A stretch of DNA of 64,000 nt from Ohtaekwangia sp. (GTDB taxonomy: Bacteria > Bacteroidota > Bacteroidia > Cytophagales > Cyclobacteriaceae): NCBI GenBank assembly GCA_021155195.1, contig JAJNPV010000037.1, forward strand, positions 434,001 to 498,000, in the 5' to 3' direction. A program made the position numbers and the translations under genes. Positions within the stretch are counted from its first letter, which is position 1. Every line of letters begins with the position of its first letter. The notes beneath the pieces were generated by a model. It worked only from the letters and a program-made list of their open reading frames with translations, was not told the DNA's origin and made no database searches. Shown here piece after piece: positions 16,391 through 24,698 of the stretch.

Positions 16391-17713
16391 ATGAAGAAAC
16401 TATCGTTACAAGGTCTTGCTATTACCGCCTTTGTGTTTGTTATGATGTGGGGAGTAAACAAGATAACCGATTTAAAACTTTTTAGTGCTTTTGATGGAAT
16501 GTCTCAAGCCTTTAATGAGTTTGAAATAACGGATATAGTGTTTTCGCAATTAAGACCCGATCCTTTGGTTGATCAAAGAATTGTGCTTGTTAATCTTGCC
16601 CCCAGCAGAGGATTGGTTGCTCAACAAATTATGAAGATAAAGCAACATAAGCCAAAAGTAATTGGTATTGATAGTTTTTTTGATTGTGAAGGCGGATTAT
16701 ATGACACCTTAAATTGTCCACAATTACTGGATACACTTGGCAACTTAATGCTAAGTAATGCCATTGAGGAAGCGGGAAATGTTGTGCTGGTAAGCAAATT
16801 ATTGCAAACCAAAAAATTAATTAAAGAGAGAGGAGATGTTGATGTTTATGACTCGATAGAATACTCAGATCCGAAATTTAGAATTTATGCAAAAAATGCA
16901 TATGCCAGTTTGCCCACAAATGCCAATTATCAGGAAGACGTAAAACTCTGCAGATCGCTGTTTCCAAAAATGATGGTAAATGGTAAAAGAGAACTAGCCT
17001 TTAGTGTTCAGGTGGCCATGTTATATGATTCTGTAAAGGCCAACAAATTTTTAGCACGTGGAAAGGATGAAGAGATTATAAACTTTCGAGGTAATGTAGA
17101 ACTGGTTGAAAACAAATTAGGAGACTTGCAGCTAAAGGAAACTTCAAGTACTCGGTATCCTATAATGTTCTATGCCGTTGATTGGGATCAATTACTAAAT
17201 GATGAATATATAAAAGAGATTTTTGAAGGAAGTATCGTTATGATGGGTGGAATGGGTGAATTTATTGGTGATCCAAGTTGGGAGGACAAATTTTATACAC
17301 CCCTAAATAAGAAAGTAGCAGGCCGTGCAAACCCAGATATGTTTGGTTTGGTACTGCATGCTAACGTAGTTGCCATGATTCTTAACGAAGACTATGTTAA
17401 TGAACTTCCTGAATGGGTGAAAGTTTTGTTGGCTATTATCATATGTTTCTTTACAGTTATTTTGTTCATTATAATTGATCATAAATTACCCATGTGGTTC
17501 GATACTCTCTCTGTAACAATTCAGGTTATTCAAATTCTAATTATTTCGAGTATTATCGTTTTTGCGTTTCAAGGATCATCCACTAAGCTGGATTTAGGTT
17601 TGTCTCTGGCAGCTTCGGCATTGGTAGGCCCCGCATATGATATTTATAAAGGATTTGAAAACCAGATCCGGGCATGGCTTACCAAAGCCCCAAAGGAAGT
17701 ATTAAACGAATGA
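16391..17713 (+). CDS. CHASE2 domain membrane protein
   Basis: 440 residues. One N-terminal membrane helix (ITAFVFVMMWGVNKI), then an extracytoplasmic CHASE2 sensor domain with DQRIVLVNLAPSRG and KPKVIGIDSFFDCEGG. Three C-terminal membrane helices (residues ~345-425) follow, then a short tail. In most proteins CHASE2 is followed by a kinase, cyclase or other output domain; none is seen here, so the protein must signal through a partner or serve another purpose. The downstream gene starts 54 bases after its stop and encodes an exported FecR/TPR-like protein, which may be that partner. Confidence 0.8.
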   Translation: MKKLSLQGLAITAFVFVMMWGVNKITDLKLFSAFDGMSQAFNEFEITDIVFSQLRPDPLVDQRIVLVNLAPSRGLVAQQIMKIKQHKPKVIGIDSFFDCEGGLYDTLNCPQLLDTLGNLMLSNAIEEAGNVVLVSKLLQTKKLIKERGDVDVYDSIEYSDPKFRIYAKNAYASLPTNANYQEDVKLCRSLFPKMMVNGKRELAFSVQVAMLYDSVKANKFLARGKDEEIINFRGNVELVENKLGDLQLKETSSTRYPIMFYAVDWDQLLNDEYIKEIFEGSIVMMGGMGEFIGDPSWEDKFYTPLNKKVAGRANPDMFGLVLHANVVAMILNEDYVNELPEWVKVLLAIIICFFTVILFIIIDHKLPMWFDTLSVTIQVIQILIISSIIVFAFQGSSTKLDLGLSLAASALVGPAYDIYKGFENQIRAWLTKAPKEVLNE

Positions 17714-17766
17714 GTCGAAATTGGCACGATTTTTCATTACTTTCGAATTGCAAAACATCAAAAAAC

Positions 17767-18663
17767 ATGAAAAAAGGTAGATTTTTAGTATTAGTTGGCT
17801 TTTTGATCGCAACTTCCTTTGCATATGCCCAGGATTACACCTTTCGCGTATTAGCAAATAAGGGTGCAAATGAAATAAAGTCAGGAGACGGTTGGCAACC
17901 TGTTAAAACAGGTGCAAGCCTTAAGATGGGTGATGAGCTAAAAGTAACTGAAAATGCATCTATCGGGCTTGTTCATTCTTCAGGAAAGCCATTGGAAGTA
18001 AAAAAGGCAAATACTTATAAAGTTGCAGATCTTGCCGCACAGATGAGCGGTGGTTCAAGCGTATTGAATAAATACACTGACTTTATCCTAAGTAGTAACT
18101 CTGCAGAAGCGAAGAAAAACAGATTGAGTGCTACAGGAGCGGTGCATAGAGGTCTCGGAATCAAAGTATTTCTTCCTAACAACCAGTACGCAAGTGTATT
18201 CAGTAACATAGTTTATGTGAATTGGGATAATGCTGAGAAAGGTCCGTATACTGTTTCATTTCTTAACATGTTTGACGATGTGTTGCTGAAAGTTGAAACG
18301 CCTGAGAATAAGGTATCAGTGGATTTGAATGATCCTAAGTTTGCGGGCGAATCGGCTATCCTTGTTGAGATTCAATCAAAAACGACTGGTACAAAATCGG
18401 ATGAACGTTATTTGATCAAAAAACTTTCGCCTGGAGAGCGTGAGAAAATAAGCTCAAACTTTACAGATATCATGAAAGAATTGAATGAAGAAACAGCCTT
18501 AAATAAAGTAGTTCTTGCCTCGTTCTATGAGCAGAATAAACTTCTTATTGATGCTATCACTGCCTACGAGCAGGCAATTAAGTTAGCTCCAGATAATCCA
18601 ACCTATCAGGATTATTATGAAGAGTTTCTGTTAAGGAATAAACTAAAGGTGATCAAGCAATAA
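17767..18663 (+). CDS. Exported protein with FecR-like domain and TPR-like C-terminus
   Basis: 298 residues from the ATG at 17767; a longer frame from 17674 overlaps the CHASE2 gene but lacks a signal peptide at its start. Signal peptide KKGRFLVLVGFLIATSFAYAQ. Residues ~30-100 (GDGWQPVKTGASLKMGDELK, then ASIGLVHSSGKPLEVKKANTY) resemble the FecR beta domain. The C-terminal ~40 residues form one TPR-like unit (DAITAYEQAIKLAPDNPTYQ). It is probably periplasmic and cotranscribed with the CHASE2 gene, and a strong terminator ends the unit. Function not known. Confidence 0.62.
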   Translation: MKKGRFLVLVGFLIATSFAYAQDYTFRVLANKGANEIKSGDGWQPVKTGASLKMGDELKVTENASIGLVHSSGKPLEVKKANTYKVADLAAQMSGGSSVLNKYTDFILSSNSAEAKKNRLSATGAVHRGLGIKVFLPNNQYASVFSNIVYVNWDNAEKGPYTVSFLNMFDDVLLKVETPENKVSVDLNDPKFAGESAILVEIQSKTTGTKSDERYLIKKLSPGEREKISSNFTDIMKELNEETALNKVVLASFYEQNKLLIDAITAYEQAIKLAPDNPTYQDYYEEFLLRNKLKVIKQ

Positions 18664-18680
18664 AGGAATTAACCAACCAT

Positions 18681-18709
18681 AAAAACCCCACTTTAAAGTG
18701 GGGTTTTTT
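18681..18709 (+). terminator. Rho-independent terminator after the CHASE2/FecR-like unit
   Basis: Near-perfect stem AAACCCCACTTT / AAAGTGGGGTTT followed by TTTTG, 18 bases after the stop codon. Confidence 0.92.
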
Positions 18710-18731
18710 GTTTTATGGTAAGATAAACTCG

Positions 18732-18762
18732 TTTGGCTGGCAATTATATTATCCTAATTTTG
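18732..18762 (+). promoter_or_regulatory. Promoter of sucD
   Basis: TTTG, exactly 19 bases, then TAATTTTG: a full match to the Bacteroidota housekeeping promoter. The start codon is 18 bases downstream, so the leader is very short. Confidence 0.75.
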
Positions 18763-18780
18763 TGAGCTAACCTTTTTCTT

Positions 18781-19656
18781 ATGAGTGTTTTAGTTAATAA
18801 AGATTCACGCGTTATTGTTCAGGGATTTACGGGTACAGAAGGCACCTTCCACGCTGGTCAAATGATTGAGTATGGAACCAATGTTGTAGGTGGTGTTACA
18901 CCTGCCAAAGGAGGTCAGGTCCACTTAGGCCGCCCAGTGTTTAATACAGTTAAAGAAGCGGTTGAGAAAACAGGTGCTGATGTGTCTATCATATTCGTTC
19001 CACCTGCATTTGCAGCAGACTCCATCATGGAAGCAGCTGAAGGTGGAATAAAGGTAATAGTTGCAATTACAGAAGGCATTCCTGTAAAGGATATGATGAT
19101 TGCTAAAAAATATGTGAAAGAAAAAGGAGCTACGCTGGTTGGTCCAAATTGCCCGGGTGTTATTACACCGGGAGAAGCCAAGGTGGGTATCATGCCGGGC
19201 TTTGTTTTTAAGAAAGGAAAAATTGGAATTGTATCTAAATCCGGAACATTGACCTATGAAGCTGCTGATCAGATTGTAAAAGCAGGTCTTGGAATTTCAA
19301 CGGCAATTGGAATTGGTGGCGATCCGATCATTGGAACGCCTACTAAAGATGCTGTTGAGTTGTTAATGAACGACCCCGAAACAGAAGCGATTGTAATGAT
19401 TGGTGAAATTGGTGGAAATTATGAACCAGTGGCTGCCCGTTGGATTAAAGAGAATGGAAACAAGAAACCTGTTGTTGGATTTATAGCTGGCCAAACAGCA
19501 CCTCCGGGAAGAAGGATGGGTCATGCGGGTGCCATTATTGGCGGTGCGGATGACACTGCAGAAGCAAAAATGAAAATTATGCGCGAGTGCGGCATCCATG
19601 TGGTGGAGTCTCCGGCCTTGATTGGAGAAACCATGCTGAAGGCTTTAGGAAAATAA
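18781..19656 (+). CDS. sucD: Succinate-CoA ligase, alpha subunit
   Basis: 291 residues, full length. The N-terminal CoA-binding Rossmann domain has IVQGFTGTEGTFHAGQM, followed by GGVTPAKGGQ and VGPNCPGVITPGEAKVGIMP. The catalytic phosphohistidine is His248 in RRMGHAGAIIGG. The enzyme converts succinyl-CoA, ADP or GDP and phosphate to succinate and a nucleoside triphosphate in the TCA cycle, with SucC. sucC is not adjacent, as is common in Bacteroidota. The gene has its own promoter and terminator, so it is a single-gene transcript. Confidence 0.97.
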   Translation: MSVLVNKDSRVIVQGFTGTEGTFHAGQMIEYGTNVVGGVTPAKGGQVHLGRPVFNTVKEAVEKTGADVSIIFVPPAFAADSIMEAAEGGIKVIVAITEGIPVKDMMIAKKYVKEKGATLVGPNCPGVITPGEAKVGIMPGFVFKKGKIGIVSKSGTLTYEAADQIVKAGLGISTAIGIGGDPIIGTPTKDAVELLMNDPETEAIVMIGEIGGNYEPVAARWIKENGNKKPVVGFIAGQTAPPGRRMGHAGAIIGGADDTAEAKMKIMRECGIHVVESPALIGETMLKALGK

Positions 19657-19682
19657 TACTGACTAGATTCTAGATACTTGAG

Positions 19683-19716
19683 CGTGTCCTACATCTTTGA
19701 GATGTAGGACACGTTT
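19683..19716 (+). terminator. Rho-independent terminator of sucD
   Basis: Perfect 14-base stem CGTGTCCTACATCT / AGATGTAGGACACG with a TTG loop followed by TTTGTTTT. It also separates the convergent PhoH gene. Confidence 0.9.
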
Positions 19717-19719
19717 GTT

Positions 19720-21072
19720 TTATAGCAATTCGTTGGCAAGATTCGCCAATTCACTGCGCTCACCTTTTTCAAGTGTAATGTGCGCGTATAGTTCGTGATC
19801 CTTTAATCGATCAATCAGGTAGGACAATCCGTTACTCTGCGAATCTAAGTACGGTGTATCTATCTGGTGAATATCACCTGTGAAAATAATTTTAGTGTTT
19901 TCACCTGCACGGGTAATAATCGTTTTCACTTCGTGCGGAGTCAGGTTTTGAGCTTCATCAACAATAAAACAAATGTTGGATAAACTTCTTCCACGAATGT
20001 AGGCCAGAGGAGTGATCACCAATTTTTCATTGGTCACCATTTCGGCAATCTTTGAATATTCCTTATCCGACTCGCTGTATTGGTTCTGGATGAATTTCAA
20101 ATTATCCCACAGGGGTTCCATGTAAGGATTAAGTTTTGATTTGATATCACCTGGTAAAAAGCCAATGTCTTTATTACTAAGCGGTACGATAGGTCGTGCC
20201 AAATAGATTTGTTTGTACTCCCGTTTCTGTTCCAATGCCGCTGCTAAGGCAATCAAGGTTTTACCGGTACCTGCCACACCTTGCATAGAAACCAATTTGA
20301 TTTCAGGTTTCAACACGGCATGAATCGCAAACGCTTGCTCGGCATTGCGCGGCTTAATGCCATACGCATTTTTCTTCTCCACCTGCTCAACCATTCCATT
20401 GGCTGAATTGTAAAAAGCCAACACCGATTTTTTACCACTTTTTAAAATGTAATAGTGGTTTTTCATTGGCTTATCCTTACCCAGCACATCTTCTGGCGGG
20501 CAATATCCTTTTTCATAAATCAGGTTTATAATGTTGGGGTCAACATCTTCAACAATGGTATTGCCGGTATGGAGGGAGCTAATGTTTTGAATTTTTCCTG
20601 TCGTGTAATCTTCGGCTTGTAAACCCAATGCTTTTGCCTTTAGCCGAAGGTTAATATCTTTTGAAACCAAAATGACTTTTCGGCTTTTCTCTTCTTTTTG
20701 AAGAAGGAGGGCAGAGTTTAATATCCGGTGATCCGCTTTGTCTTCATTGAAAACTTTATTGGCGTCTACCAATCCGTTGCCACCCGTGTCCATCAATACC
20801 CTAAAGTTTCCTTTTCCTTTTCCATTGATGGGATTCCATTGGTGGAGCATTTGATTCTTGGCGAGCTTATCGATCAAACGAATAAACTCCCGGGCCTCAA
20901 AATTTTTGGTGTCATTTCCCTTCTTAAAATTATCGAGCTCTTCTAATACGGTAATTGGTATGCCAATGTCATGCTCATCAAAATTGAGAATGCTGTTGTG
21001 CTCATAAATAATAACGGATGTATCCAGTACAAAAACCTTCTTCTCTTGGCGAACCTTCTCTTTTTTACTCAT
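19720..21072 (-). CDS. PIN-PhoH ATPase
   Basis: 450 residues. The N-terminal PIN nuclease-like domain (VFVLDTSVIIYEHNS, residues 12-26; further acidic residues in DANKVFNEDKADHRIL and LVSKDINLRLKA) is joined to a PhoH/superfamily 1-like ATPase. The ATPase has Walker A GVAGTGKT and Walker B ICFIVDEAQNLTPHE, with sensor FTGDIHQID. PhoH2 proteins of this build are RNA helicases with ribonuclease activity in actinobacteria; the role in Bacteroidota is less clear, possibly RNA turnover under stress. It is convergent with sucD and has a promoter candidate at 21130-21136. Confidence 0.92.
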   Translation of the reverse strand: MSKKEKVRQEKKVFVLDTSVIIYEHNSILNFDEHDIGIPITVLEELDNFKKGNDTKNFEAREFIRLIDKLAKNQMLHQWNPINGKGKGNFRVLMDTGGNGLVDANKVFNEDKADHRILNSALLLQKEEKSRKVILVSKDINLRLKAKALGLQAEDYTTGKIQNISSLHTGNTIVEDVDPNIINLIYEKGYCPPEDVLGKDKPMKNHYYILKSGKKSVLAFYNSANGMVEQVEKKNAYGIKPRNAEQAFAIHAVLKPEIKLVSMQGVAGTGKTLIALAAALEQKREYKQIYLARPIVPLSNKDIGFLPGDIKSKLNPYMEPLWDNLKFIQNQYSESDKEYSKIAEMVTNEKLVITPLAYIRGRSLSNICFIVDEAQNLTPHEVKTIITRAGENTKIIFTGDIHQIDTPYLDSQSNGLSYLIDRLKDHELYAHITLEKGERSELANLANELL

Positions 21073-21084
21073 ACGATTGGGTTA

Positions 21085-21152
21085 AAAAAAAGCGAAGACA
21101 CGTTTCTCACAGGGGTTTAAAACAACCGTGCAAGTATGAAACGTATCTTCGC
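21085..21152 (-). terminator. Inverted repeat with T8: terminator for the AlbA-domain gene overlapping the PhoH promoter
   Basis: On the minus strand GCGAAGATACGTTTC, a 31-base loop, then GAAACGTGTCTTCGC (one mismatch) followed by TTTTTTTT. It lies downstream of the AlbA-domain gene and directly before the PhoH start codon. A -7-like TACTTGC (21130-21136) lies in the loop, with a TTGA about 20 bases earlier. Confidence 0.5.
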
Positions 21153-21255
21153 GACATCAATTCTATAGGCGAAATCTAATGAAACATGAACAAAAAATGC
21201 AATGGATTAAATAATCTTTTCATTATGAATAATGCAATGATTCAACCTAACTGGG

Positions 21256-21948
21256 CTAAACCCTTGAGTATAAATCTCCTTTTTCGGTGGCCACAATTTT
21301 GAGTACGTTGGCAAGCACCAACAAAATCAATTTTCGGCTTGCCTGAAACCGATTCAATCCTGAAAAATTTCTGTATTCGGTTAAGGTAATAACAGGTTGC
21401 TTATCCAGGTATTCCATCAGTTTCTTTTCCGCTTCTCCAAAGGTAAAACGAATGTCATTTTTCTTTTTTGACCTCCTGACAATCTCTTCCATTTCAGGGC
21501 TGGCCTTGATACTCATGTCCTTCACCCGAACAAATGTTGAGCGTGGTTCCTTTCCCAGCACTAAAAAGTGTGGTCTTTTAGAACTTGGAGGTACATCGAA
21601 GCGAACAACAAATCGATTGTCGGGTATAGCAATGCAAGATTCGTTGTAGGCTAATAAAGGACGGCAAAATTGACCAAGAGCCTCGCGAACTACGTGAGCC
21701 TCTTCTTCAGGATGTTTAATACCTGGAATAGTTTTATTGTCGTCTATGCCAATAAGCAAAGTTCCGCCTTCGGTGTTACCAAACGCAATTAACTCACGAA
21801 CAATTTTTTCAGGATGCGCTGCCTTGCGCTTAAATTCTAACTGGAGTCCTTCGCCTTCGCTAACTAGTTTTTTTAATTCACGAAGATTGGTGGACTCAAC
21901 GCCTGCCGCTGCCAAAGGTCTCGTCATCATCCGATTGCTCGTCTTCAT
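21256..21948 (-). CDS. AlbA_2/Schlafen-type putative DNA-binding protein
   Basis: 230 residues. Residues ~20-150 are an AlbA_2 (divergent AAA/Schlafen N-terminal) domain: LQLEFKRKAAHPEKIVRELI, AFGNTEGGTLLIGIDDNKTI and RPHFLVLGKEPRSTFVRVKD. The C-terminal part resembles a winged helix (LTEYRNFSGLNRFQASRKLI). Proteins of this type bind nucleic acid, and some are regulators or antiviral. Met7 and Met8 are alternative starts that reduce the overlap with the upstream AAA+ gene from 53 to about 32 bases. The overlap implies coupled translation with the MoxR/VWA pair. Confidence 0.75.
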   Translation of the reverse strand: MKTSNRMMTRPLAAAGVESTNLRELKKLVSEGEGLQLEFKRKAAHPEKIVRELIAFGNTEGGTLLIGIDDNKTIPGIKHPEEEAHVVREALGQFCRPLLAYNESCIAIPDNRFVVRFDVPPSSKRPHFLVLGKEPRSTFVRVKDMSIKASPEMEEIVRRSKKKNDIRFTFGEAEKKLMEYLDKQPVITLTEYRNFSGLNRFQASRKLILLVLANVLKIVATEKGDLYSRV

Positions 21949-23413
21949 CAGTAGGCAAGCTAAACATACTGCTGAGTAAATCCTTGAACTGTAGCCCGGC
22001 AGTTAGCGTGTGCTTACTGATTAAACTATACTCCGCCAATCCGTGTAACGCAAATTCCATTAAGAATAATTTCAATGTACTTTCCTGTCCTTTATGGAAT
22101 TCAGCGATCAAATCCTGTAAACCGGGTACTGATTTTAAGGTCTTTTCGTAATCCGCATCACTCATGTCGTTTAGGAGATCAATGGTATTACCATCGCCAA
22201 ACCAGTTGCTGATTTTTTTATAAGGAGTTTTATCTTTTTGTTTTCTGAATTTATCCGGATCGGGGAAGTAGTTAACAAACTGAGAACGGATTGCTTTGCC
22301 TACTAAATTCTGAGCAACAATACCAGGACCTTCCTGCTGGCCTTCATACACCAACTCAACTTTCCCGGTAACGGAAGGAACAACACCTATGAAATCAGAA
22401 ATGCGAACATTGGTTTTCTTCTCATTGTTCATCAGCGCTCTGCGTTCGGCCGCAGCCAATAAACTTTCGTAGGCTGAAATTGTGAGTCGGGCTGAAACTC
22501 CACTCTTCGCATCTACAAACTCACTCTTGCGCGCTTCGAATGCAATTTGTTCAACAAGATCTTTAGCAATTTCAGCAACAGCAATCATGCTTTTTTGTTC
22601 TTCGCGCACATACGCCTCTTGCTGGGTAATCCGTTTACTTACATCCATTGATTTAGGATAGTGAGTTATTATCTGCGCATCGATGCGATCTTTTAGCGGA
22701 GTGACAATGCTTCCGCGATTAGTATAATCTTCAGGATTGGCGGTAAATACAAATTGAATATCGAGCGGCAAGCGAATTTTAAATCCACGGATTTGAATAT
22801 CACCTTCCTGCAAAATATTAAACAAAGCTACTTGAATACGCGCCTGTAAATCCGGCAACTCATTAATTACAAACAAACATCGATGGGAGCGTGGAATTAA
22901 CCCGAAATGAATCACCCGATCATCAGAATACGGTAACTTGAGAGTAGCAGCTTTTATCGGATCCACATCTCCAATCAAGTCGGCAATGGATACATCGGGT
23001 GTTGCGAGTTTTTCGGAATACCGATCGTTGCGATGAAGCCAGGCAACGGGTGTATTGTCTCCAAGTTCCTGAATCTTATCGCGACCAAAGCGCGAAATAG
23101 GGTGAAGCGGATCATCATTTAATTCCGAACCTTCAATAACAGGAACAAACTCATCCAATAGGTTAATCATCAATCGCGCCAGGCGCGTTTTTGCCTGACC
23201 ACGTAACCCCAAAAGATTTATATCATGACCCGCTAAAATAGCTCGCTCCAAATCCGGGATAACAGTTTCTTCGTAGCCCCAGATTCCCTCAAACACTTTT
23301 TCTTTCTTTCGAAGTTTTGCGATTAAATTTTCGCGAAGCTCTTCTTTAATTGTTTTGAATTTATAACCAGCGCTTTTAAGCTGGCCAAGTGTGTTGATGT
23401 TTTTGTATTCCAT
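21896..23413 (-). CDS. MoxR/magnesium-chelatase-like AAA+ ATPase
   Basis: 505 residues. AAA+ domain with Walker A GLRGQAKT (residues 69-76), Walker B region CLFVINELPDLQ in which Asn stands where Asp is usual, and sensor 1 FVFTANPEDYTNRGSIVTP. The lid contains RLTISAYESLLAAAERRAL. The closest relatives are the ChlI/MoxR-type ATPases of Bacteroidota often labelled magnesium chelatase or sigma-54 interacting; neither name should be taken literally. MoxR ATPases work with VWA proteins as chaperone-like assemblies, and the VWA partner is the next gene upstream. It overlaps the AlbA_2 gene at its 3' end. Confidence 0.88.
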   Translation of the reverse strand: MEYKNINTLGQLKSAGYKFKTIKEELRENLIAKLRKKEKVFEGIWGYEETVIPDLERAILAGHDINLLGLRGQAKTRLARLMINLLDEFVPVIEGSELNDDPLHPISRFGRDKIQELGDNTPVAWLHRNDRYSEKLATPDVSIADLIGDVDPIKAATLKLPYSDDRVIHFGLIPRSHRCLFVINELPDLQARIQVALFNILQEGDIQIRGFKIRLPLDIQFVFTANPEDYTNRGSIVTPLKDRIDAQIITHYPKSMDVSKRITQQEAYVREEQKSMIAVAEIAKDLVEQIAFEARKSEFVDAKSGVSARLTISAYESLLAAAERRALMNNEKKTNVRISDFIGVVPSVTGKVELVYEGQQEGPGIVAQNLVGKAIRSQFVNYFPDPDKFRKQKDKTPYKKISNWFGDGNTIDLLNDMSDADYEKTLKSVPGLQDLIAEFHKGQESTLKLFLMEFALHGLAEYSLISKHTLTAGLQFKDLLSSMFSLPTDEDEQSDDDETFGSGRR

Positions 23414-23423
23414 AAGTTTTTTT

Positions 23424-23507
23424 TAAACACATAGGCACATAGTTTTTTTATATCTATGTACTAATCGTGAACCACAAAGGCACTAAGGCACAAGGGTTCA
23501 CAAAGAA
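23424..23507. repeat. Period-8 repeat region between VWA and AAA+ genes
   Basis: CCACAAAGGCACTAAGGCAC (23472-23491) continued by AAG, with further AAACACATAGGCACATAG and TTCACAAAGAATTAC around it. These are relatives of the copies at 12809-12870 and 32019-32045. The 94-base gap holds nothing else. Confidence 0.55.
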
Positions 23508-24605
23508 TTACAGATTTTTAGTGCGGTTCTTTTTAAAGTCTTCAAATACCAAATTACCTAATCCTTGCAAACTGCTGTAGTATGCCTGACCATTGTTGGC
23601 TTTGGTGAATTGTCTTACAAAAGCTTTTAGGTAAGGATCGGTTGCAATCATAAACGTAGTAACGGGTATTTTCAGTTTTCTTAACTGAGTGGCCAAGTCA
23701 AGTGTTTTGTTCAGAATCTTATGATCAAGGCCAAAACTATTCTTATAATATTTTATTCCTTGCTTGATGCACGTGGGTTTTCCATCGGTGATCATGAAAA
23801 TTTGTTTGTTCGCATTTTTTCTGCGCCTTAAAATATCCATGGCGAGTTCAAGGCCTGCCACAGTATTTGTATGATAGGGCCCCACCTGAGTGTAGGGTAA
23901 GTCTTTAATTTCAATTTGCCAGGCATCATCACCAAAAACCAAAAGATCCAATGTGTCTTTAGGATATTTCTTGGTAATCAATTCGGCCAAAGCCATCGCC
24001 ACCTTTTTTGCCGGAGTGATTCGATCTTCACCATATAAAATCATGGAGTGCGAGATGTCAATCATCAGCACGGTGGAAGTTTGTGTTTTGAATTCGCTTT
24101 CAATTACTTCTAAATCACTTTCGGTCATGAAGAAGTCTTCCAGCCCATGATTGATTTGTGCATTGCGCAATGAATCTGTCATGGAAATTTGTTCCAACGT
24201 ATCGCCAAATTCATAATCTCGCCTGTCCGTTGTTGGCTCGTCACCTCTGCCGTTGTGATGAGTCTTATGCTCGCCTCCTTTTGTTTTCTTAAGTTTTCCA
24301 AAAATTTCTTCAAGCGCAGATTGCCTGAGACTTTGCTCACTTTTGGCTTTTAGTTTAAATTCTCCGTCAGGACCTTCATCGGTGATGTAGCCATTCTTTT
24401 TCAGGTCTTCAATAAAATCTCCAATACCATAATTACTATTGGTAAGATTATATTGTTTATCTACCTCAGTAAGCCATTGCAATGCTTCCGACACGTTGCC
24501 TGAAGTTATGAGTATGAGTTGCATGAAAATTTTAAGCAACTTCTCAAAGTCACTTTTCTCGCTATCGGGTGGCGGTGTATATTTTGAAAATCGATTACCG
24601 AGCAT
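23508..24605 (-). CDS. VWA domain protein, partner of the MoxR-like ATPase
   Basis: 365 residues. The C-terminal two thirds form a von Willebrand A domain with MIDAS motif DISHS (VLMIDISHSMILYG), a Thr in VGPYHTNTVAGLELA and Asp in FMITDGKPTC. The N-terminal ~110 residues are helical with a polar linker rich in Lys, Gly and His. No signal peptide or membrane helix is seen, so it is cytoplasmic. It is upstream of the AAA+ ATPase on the same strand. The pair should act as a metal-dependent chaperone or maturation machine; the client is unknown. Confidence 0.88.
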   Translation of the reverse strand: MLGNRFSKYTPPPDSEKSDFEKLLKIFMQLILITSGNVSEALQWLTEVDKQYNLTNSNYGIGDFIEDLKKNGYITDEGPDGEFKLKAKSEQSLRQSALEEIFGKLKKTKGGEHKTHHNGRGDEPTTDRRDYEFGDTLEQISMTDSLRNAQINHGLEDFFMTESDLEVIESEFKTQTSTVLMIDISHSMILYGEDRITPAKKVAMALAELITKKYPKDTLDLLVFGDDAWQIEIKDLPYTQVGPYHTNTVAGLELAMDILRRRKNANKQIFMITDGKPTCIKQGIKYYKNSFGLDHKILNKTLDLATQLRKLKIPVTTFMIATDPYLKAFVRQFTKANNGQAYYSSLQGLGNLVFEDFKKNRTKNL

Positions 24606-24638
24606 AATTATTTAACATGAATAATGCGATCTGTTTAA

Positions 24639-24666
24639 CCTCACCCTCAGAGAGGGATGACTTCTC
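24639..24666 (-). repeat. Dispersed palindromic repeat, family A copy 3 (shortened)
   Basis: CCTCACCCTCAGAGAGGGAT followed by GACTTCTCTT: the same outer motif as copy 4 but lacking one arm of the inner hairpin. It lies between bshA and the VWA gene. Confidence 0.6.
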
Positions 24667-24698
24667 TTGACTTATCTCATTATTGTAGATGTGCCTCA

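Noticed and set aside
17732..17752. Sigma-54-like site before the FecR/TPR gene (TTGGCACGATTTTTCA)
   Set aside because: The -24 GG element is good, but the -12 GC is missing, so it is not a convincing RpoN site.
21896..23413. Literal magnesium chelatase or sigma-54 activator
   Set aside because: No ChlD/ChlH partner and no RpoN-binding GAFTGA loop are seen; the VWA neighbour fits a MoxR system.
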